Assembly (NCBI GenBank): GCA_029077775.1
Contig: JAQNCU010000120.1
Span: 1-8,033, forward strand
DNA: 8,033 nucleotides
Direction: 5' to 3'
Source of the DNA: Acidocella sp.
GTDB lineage: Bacteria > Pseudomonadota > Alphaproteobacteria > Acetobacterales > Acetobacteraceae
Shown in pieces: positions 5,198-8,033 of the stretch. The stretch's first letter is position 1. Every line of letters begins with the position of its first letter. A model generated the notes under the pieces. The model was not told where the DNA came from and did not search any database. It saw nothing but the letters and a program-made list of their open reading frames with translations. The translations under genes were made by a program, and so were the position numbers.

Positions 5198-7520
5198 ATC
5201 GATCATACTTACATTATGGATAGCTGGCCTCATATCCTGCGCCGGTGTTATAGCGCGGACAACGATTTCAACTGACATGTCTGCATTTTTACCCCGCACA
5301 AATTCAGCAGCACAAATCGCGTTGACTGATCAGGTAAGCCGCGGCGCGGCGTCACATTTAGTACTTATAGACATATCCGGTGCGGCCCCAAATATTTTAG
5401 CCGCCGTAAGCCGCAATATGGCCGCACGCCTGCGACCACAGCGAGACTTTATCGATGTTCAAAACGGTGACAAACACTCCGCCGATGGCATTACAAACTA
5501 CTTTGTTCACCATCGCTACCTCCTTGCGTCCAATGTAAACCCTGAGATGTTCACGGTGTCAGGTTTGCATACGGCGTTAGAGGGTGACATTTCGTTGTTA
5601 GGAACGGATATAGGCGGACTTGTACAATCTACTCTGGCCAGCGACCCCACGGGCGAGATGTTGACCCTAGCTGATCAGTTTCAAAAACCACCTAGTCCGC
5701 GTATCGTTGATGGCGTGTGGGTCTCACCAGATGCTAAAAATGCCTTGTTATTGGTGACCACGAGAGCCCCGGGATTTGACGTAGGCCAACAGCAGCATGC
5801 CCTGACGTTAATTCAAAACGCCTTCGCCAGCGCGAAAGCAAACACTCTCGCCGCGAGCAATGTTCAAATACGGGAGACAGGCCCTGGGGTGTTCGCTGTC
5901 GACATTCGAAATACAACCAAAACCGACGTAACAAGACTCTCGATCCTTGCAAGTGCGGGAGCCGTAACTTTATTGTTTTTTGCGTATCGCGCGCCACTCA
6001 TGCTGGTCTTAGGGCTTCTGCCCGTCATCAGCGGCGCACTGGCTGCAACGGCTGCTGTGTCTCTGGTATTCGGGTTCGTTCACGGCGTGACGCTTGGCTT
6101 CGGAGTTACTTTGATTGGCGAATCACTCGACTACGCGATATATCTCTTCACGCAGACAGGCCGTAATGAAGAGGCAAAAGATACGTTGCGGCGCATATGG
6201 CCGATATTGTGGCTTGGTGCGATTATCTCCATTATTGGTTTCAGTGCGATGGTGTTTTCGAGTTTTGTCGGCTTCTCACAGCTCGGCCTTTTCTCGATTG
6301 TTGGTCTAAGCGTCGCCATATGCGTCACTCATTTTGTTTTGCCTGCATTGATACCGAAAGGTTTTGTTGCACGAGGCAGCACCGCGTTCGCAACGCCCAT
6401 TGTCATGCTGATCAACCACAAATCGCGCCTCATCCCATTTACGGTTCTCATTGTACTTATCGCAAGCACCGCATTAATGCTGCACCGAGGCGGAATGTGG
6501 GATGGCAATCTACAAAATCTCAGCCCTGTGCCGCAGAATTTGCAAGTTTTGGACCAGATACTTAGGCACGACTTGCACGTACCAAATTCAAGGTATTTTG
6601 CGGTTTTTCAGGCCAATAGTGAGCAACATGCATTACAAGACAGTGAATCTATCGCACCAATTTTACAAGATCTTGTTGCAAAGGGCAGATTGACGAGTTT
6701 TGGGCTGCCGAGTTCGATACTACCGAGCGAGCGTGCCCAACTCACACGCCAAGCGTCACTACCTGATGCTGTCGTTTTACACAGGAATTTAGATCAAGCT
6801 CTGATCGGCCTACCTTTCCGACCAGAAACCTTCAGCCCGTTTTTTGCTGACGTGGCTCACACACGAAATTCGAAACTGATAACTCAATCTAGTTTGCCGA
6901 AACCATTATCGCTGGAAGTGCAGTCAATGTTGATGAAGGATCAAGACGGTTGGATCGTCTTAGCACCTTTGCTCACAGTCTCAGAGCCACGCAATATCTC
7001 TAGTACATTCTCAAATAGTCCAAAAGTCCATGTTGTATTGTTGGATTTGAACGTTGTCTCTGCAAATTTACTGAAAATATTCCAGCGCGACGCAACTACA
7101 TTAGCCTGTGTCGGCTGTGGCTTTATCAGTGTTACATTAATCATAGGACTTCGATCTTTACGCAGGGCTGTACGTGTGGCTTTACCGTTGGCTTCCTCCG
7201 TGATCGTGACCGCCTCGCTGCTCATATTTAATGACGGAAAACTATCAATTTTTATGGTCGTTGGGTTTTTATTGATCGTTGCCGTGGGATCAAATTACTG
7301 CCTGTTTTTTGAGAGATTGCCCCAAATGCCGGAAGCGCGAGTGCGAGCCCTTGCCTCTGTTGTGCTTGCAAATTCATGCACAGTTTCAGCGTATGGTTTA
7401 ATGTCGTTTTCACGAATTCCTGTGTTGCACGATATTGGCGCAACGGTTGCCATGGGCACCTTTTTAACGCTGCTATTTGGCGCCATCATAAGCACGCCGC
7501 GCAGGGAATTTTTATCATGA
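5187..7520 (+). CDS. MMPL/RND-superfamily exporter (COG4258 type)
   Basis: A 777-residue inner-membrane protein with the two-fold repeat of RND transporters: helix 1 (about 5-23) followed by TDMSAFLPR (29-37), a periplasmic domain (about 40-250), a helix bundle (about 251-392), helix 7 (about 414-432), a second periplasmic domain (about 435-635) and a second bundle (about 636-770). In the first bundle GESLDYAIYLF supplies the Asp315-Tyr316 pair expected for proton relay; the matching site in the second bundle is GSNYCLFFER, with Asn703-Tyr704. In aryl polyene clusters this exporter is thought to move the finished product across the inner membrane, handing it to the LolA-like carrier encoded just upstream. 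The ATG at 5187 lies inside the LolA-like gene (11-base overlap), and the stop overlaps the next ATG by four bases. Codon and base composition are clearly more A+T-rich than in the first 2 kb. Confidence 0.9.
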   Translation: MKSKSIILTLWIAGLISCAGVIARTTISTDMSAFLPRTNSAAQIALTDQVSRGAASHLVLIDISGAAPNILAAVSRNMAARLRPQRDFIDVQNGDKHSADGITNYFVHHRYLLASNVNPEMFTVSGLHTALEGDISLLGTDIGGLVQSTLASDPTGEMLTLADQFQKPPSPRIVDGVWVSPDAKNALLLVTTRAPGFDVGQQQHALTLIQNAFASAKANTLAASNVQIRETGPGVFAVDIRNTTKTDVTRLSILASAGAVTLLFFAYRAPLMLVLGLLPVISGALAATAAVSLVFGFVHGVTLGFGVTLIGESLDYAIYLFTQTGRNEEAKDTLRRIWPILWLGAIISIIGFSAMVFSSFVGFSQLGLFSIVGLSVAICVTHFVLPALIPKGFVARGSTAFATPIVMLINHKSRLIPFTVLIVLIASTALMLHRGGMWDGNLQNLSPVPQNLQVLDQILRHDLHVPNSRYFAVFQANSEQHALQDSESIAPILQDLVAKGRLTSFGLPSSILPSERAQLTRQASLPDAVVLHRNLDQALIGLPFRPETFSPFFADVAHTRNSKLITQSSLPKPLSLEVQSMLMKDQDGWIVLAPLLTVSEPRNISSTFSNSPKVHVVLLDLNVVSANLLKIFQRDATTLACVGCGFISVTLIIGLRSLRRAVRVALPLASSVIVTASLLIFNDGKLSIFMVVGFLLIVAVGSNYCLFFERLPQMPEARVRALASVVLANSCTVSAYGLMSFSRIPVLHDIGATVAMGTFLTLLFGAIISTPRREFLS

Positions 7521-7684
7521 TGTTAATAGAAAATAATAATGCCACAAAAATTTTGGTGAGGCATTTTGGCATAGGTAAATCTACTTTGAGGGCGTATCGA
7601 TATTTTTGTCAAAAGCCCTCGAATGAAATGAAACAATGCGTTAGGGAAGGACGATCCAAGAGCGCCAAAGTCTACCATGTCTGA
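7517..7684 (+). CDS. Small basic protein, unknown function
   Basis: A 55-residue open frame that I do not recognise. It begins with ATGATG in a four-base overlap with the exporter stop; AGGGA near 7503-7507 is about 10 bases before it. It ends 8 bases inside the next gene. The protein is rich in Lys and Arg, has no signal peptide or membrane segment, and contains LVRHFGIGKSTLRAYRYF (residues 13-30), loosely like a helix-turn-helix or a short recognition helix, and two Cys (34 and 41). Its DNA is very A+T-rich (17 of 60 G+C at 7521-7580). Coupled start and stop favour a real gene; a remnant of a larger gene cannot be ruled out. Confidence 0.5.
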   Translation: MMLIENNNATKILVRHFGIGKSTLRAYRYFCQKPSNEMKQCVREGRSKSAKVYHV

Positions 7685-8033
7685 GGCGCAAATCCAAAAA
7701 GATGACGCGGTGTATGGGGAAATCTTTCCGTATTACGCCGAACTCTCGGCTTTAACCGAAATAAAAAAGAGGCCAGGTTATGGAGTGCCATTGCATAGCG
7801 GTATCGGAGGGCATTCGATTTTATATTTACACGGTGTTTGCCGAGACCGCGATGCCGGATACCCAGTGTTAAAACTATGCGATGTTGACGGCAATTCTAG
7901 CCAAGGCGTTGGCGTAAGTGTGAATGCCCATTTTCGTAATGCGAATTGGATTGCTACAGATGGGCCCGATTTTTTATGGCGCGGGGCATTGATGCCGGGG
8001 GAGAAGGTGGATATAGACTCATACAGACGAACA
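7677..8033 (+). CDS. Conserved-looking protein of unknown function, 3' end outside window
   Basis: The frame is open for 119 residues to the window edge, beginning with MSEAQIQKDDAVYGEIFPYYAEL. The sequence is soluble in character, without a signal peptide or membrane helix. Notable stretches are SGIGGHSILYLHGVCRDRDAGYPVLKLCD (residues 42-70; His47, two Cys, DRDAGYP), GVGVSVNAHFRNANWIATDGPDFLWRG (77-103) and MPGEKVDIDSYRRT. Such Gly/His/Asp-rich motifs look like a conserved, perhaps catalytic or metal-binding, core. I have a vague memory of similar uncharacterised proteobacterial proteins but cannot name a family. The ATG overlaps the end of the 55-residue gene by 8 bases, so it appears to belong to the same operon. 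Not a standard aryl polyene gene. Confidence 0.72.
   Translation, partial: MSEAQIQKDDAVYGEIFPYYAELSALTEIKKRPGYGVPLHSGIGGHSILYLHGVCRDRDAGYPVLKLCDVDGNSSQGVGVSVNAHFRNANWIATDGPDFLWRGALMPGEKVDIDSYRRT

Noticed and set aside
1..8033. CRISPR arrays, tRNA or rRNA genes, insertion sequences
   Set aside because: No regularly spaced direct repeats, no clover-leaf-like segments or conserved rRNA stretches, and no transposase motifs or terminal inverted repeats were seen by reading both strands.

Overview
The window reads as chromosomal DNA of a Gram-negative alphaproteobacterium. The dense operon, the periplasmic and outer-membrane lipid machinery, and the style of the NRAMP and small secreted proteins suggest the Acetobacteraceae (acetic acid bacteria and relatives). 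That family assignment is inference; no rRNA or other taxonomic marker is present.

Layout. Positions 1-333 hold the 3' end of an NRAMP-type manganese transporter (mntH) on the plus strand. Its stop codon directly abuts the stop of a convergent DUF3224-type gene (334-720, minus strand). A 148-base divergent intergenic region (721-868) carries an imperfect inverted repeat that could be an operator. From 869 to the right edge everything is on the plus strand and tightly packed: a small secreted protein with glycine-rich heptads (869-1150), an acyl carrier protein (1197-1472), a COG4648-type inner-membrane protein (1473-2021), an AMP-dependent acyl ligase (2021-3376), a FabA/FabZ-like hotdog dehydratase (3373-3684), an LpxL/HtrB-like acyltransferase (3681-4583), a LolA-like periplasmic protein (4586-5197), a 777-residue MMPL/RND exporter (5187-7520), a 55-residue basic protein of unknown function (7517-7684) and a conserved-looking unknown protein cut by the window edge (from 7677).

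How the genes fit together. ACP + COG4648 protein + AMP ligase + dehydratase + acyltransferase + LolA-like protein + MMPL exporter is the signature core of aryl polyene (APE)-type clusters, as in Escherichia coli CFT073 and Vibrio fischeri, and of the related xanthomonadin and flexirubin-type pathways. In such a pathway a starter acid is activated by the ligase and loaded on the ACP. It is extended and dehydrated into a conjugated polyene by ketosynthases, a ketoreductase and dehydratases, then joined to a lipid by the acyltransferase and moved towards the outer membrane by the exporter and LolA-like carrier. The window shows only part of this. No ketosynthase, ketoreductase, thioesterase, methyltransferase, glycosyltransferase or ammonia-lyase is visible, and only one ACP is present where the classic clusters have two in tandem. 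The rest may lie beyond position 8033, or this may be a pared-down variant.

Base composition falls along the cluster, from 40/60 G+C at 61-120 to 19/60 at 7021-7080 and 17/60 at 7521-7580 (hand counts). This fits a mosaic or acquired origin for the distal part.
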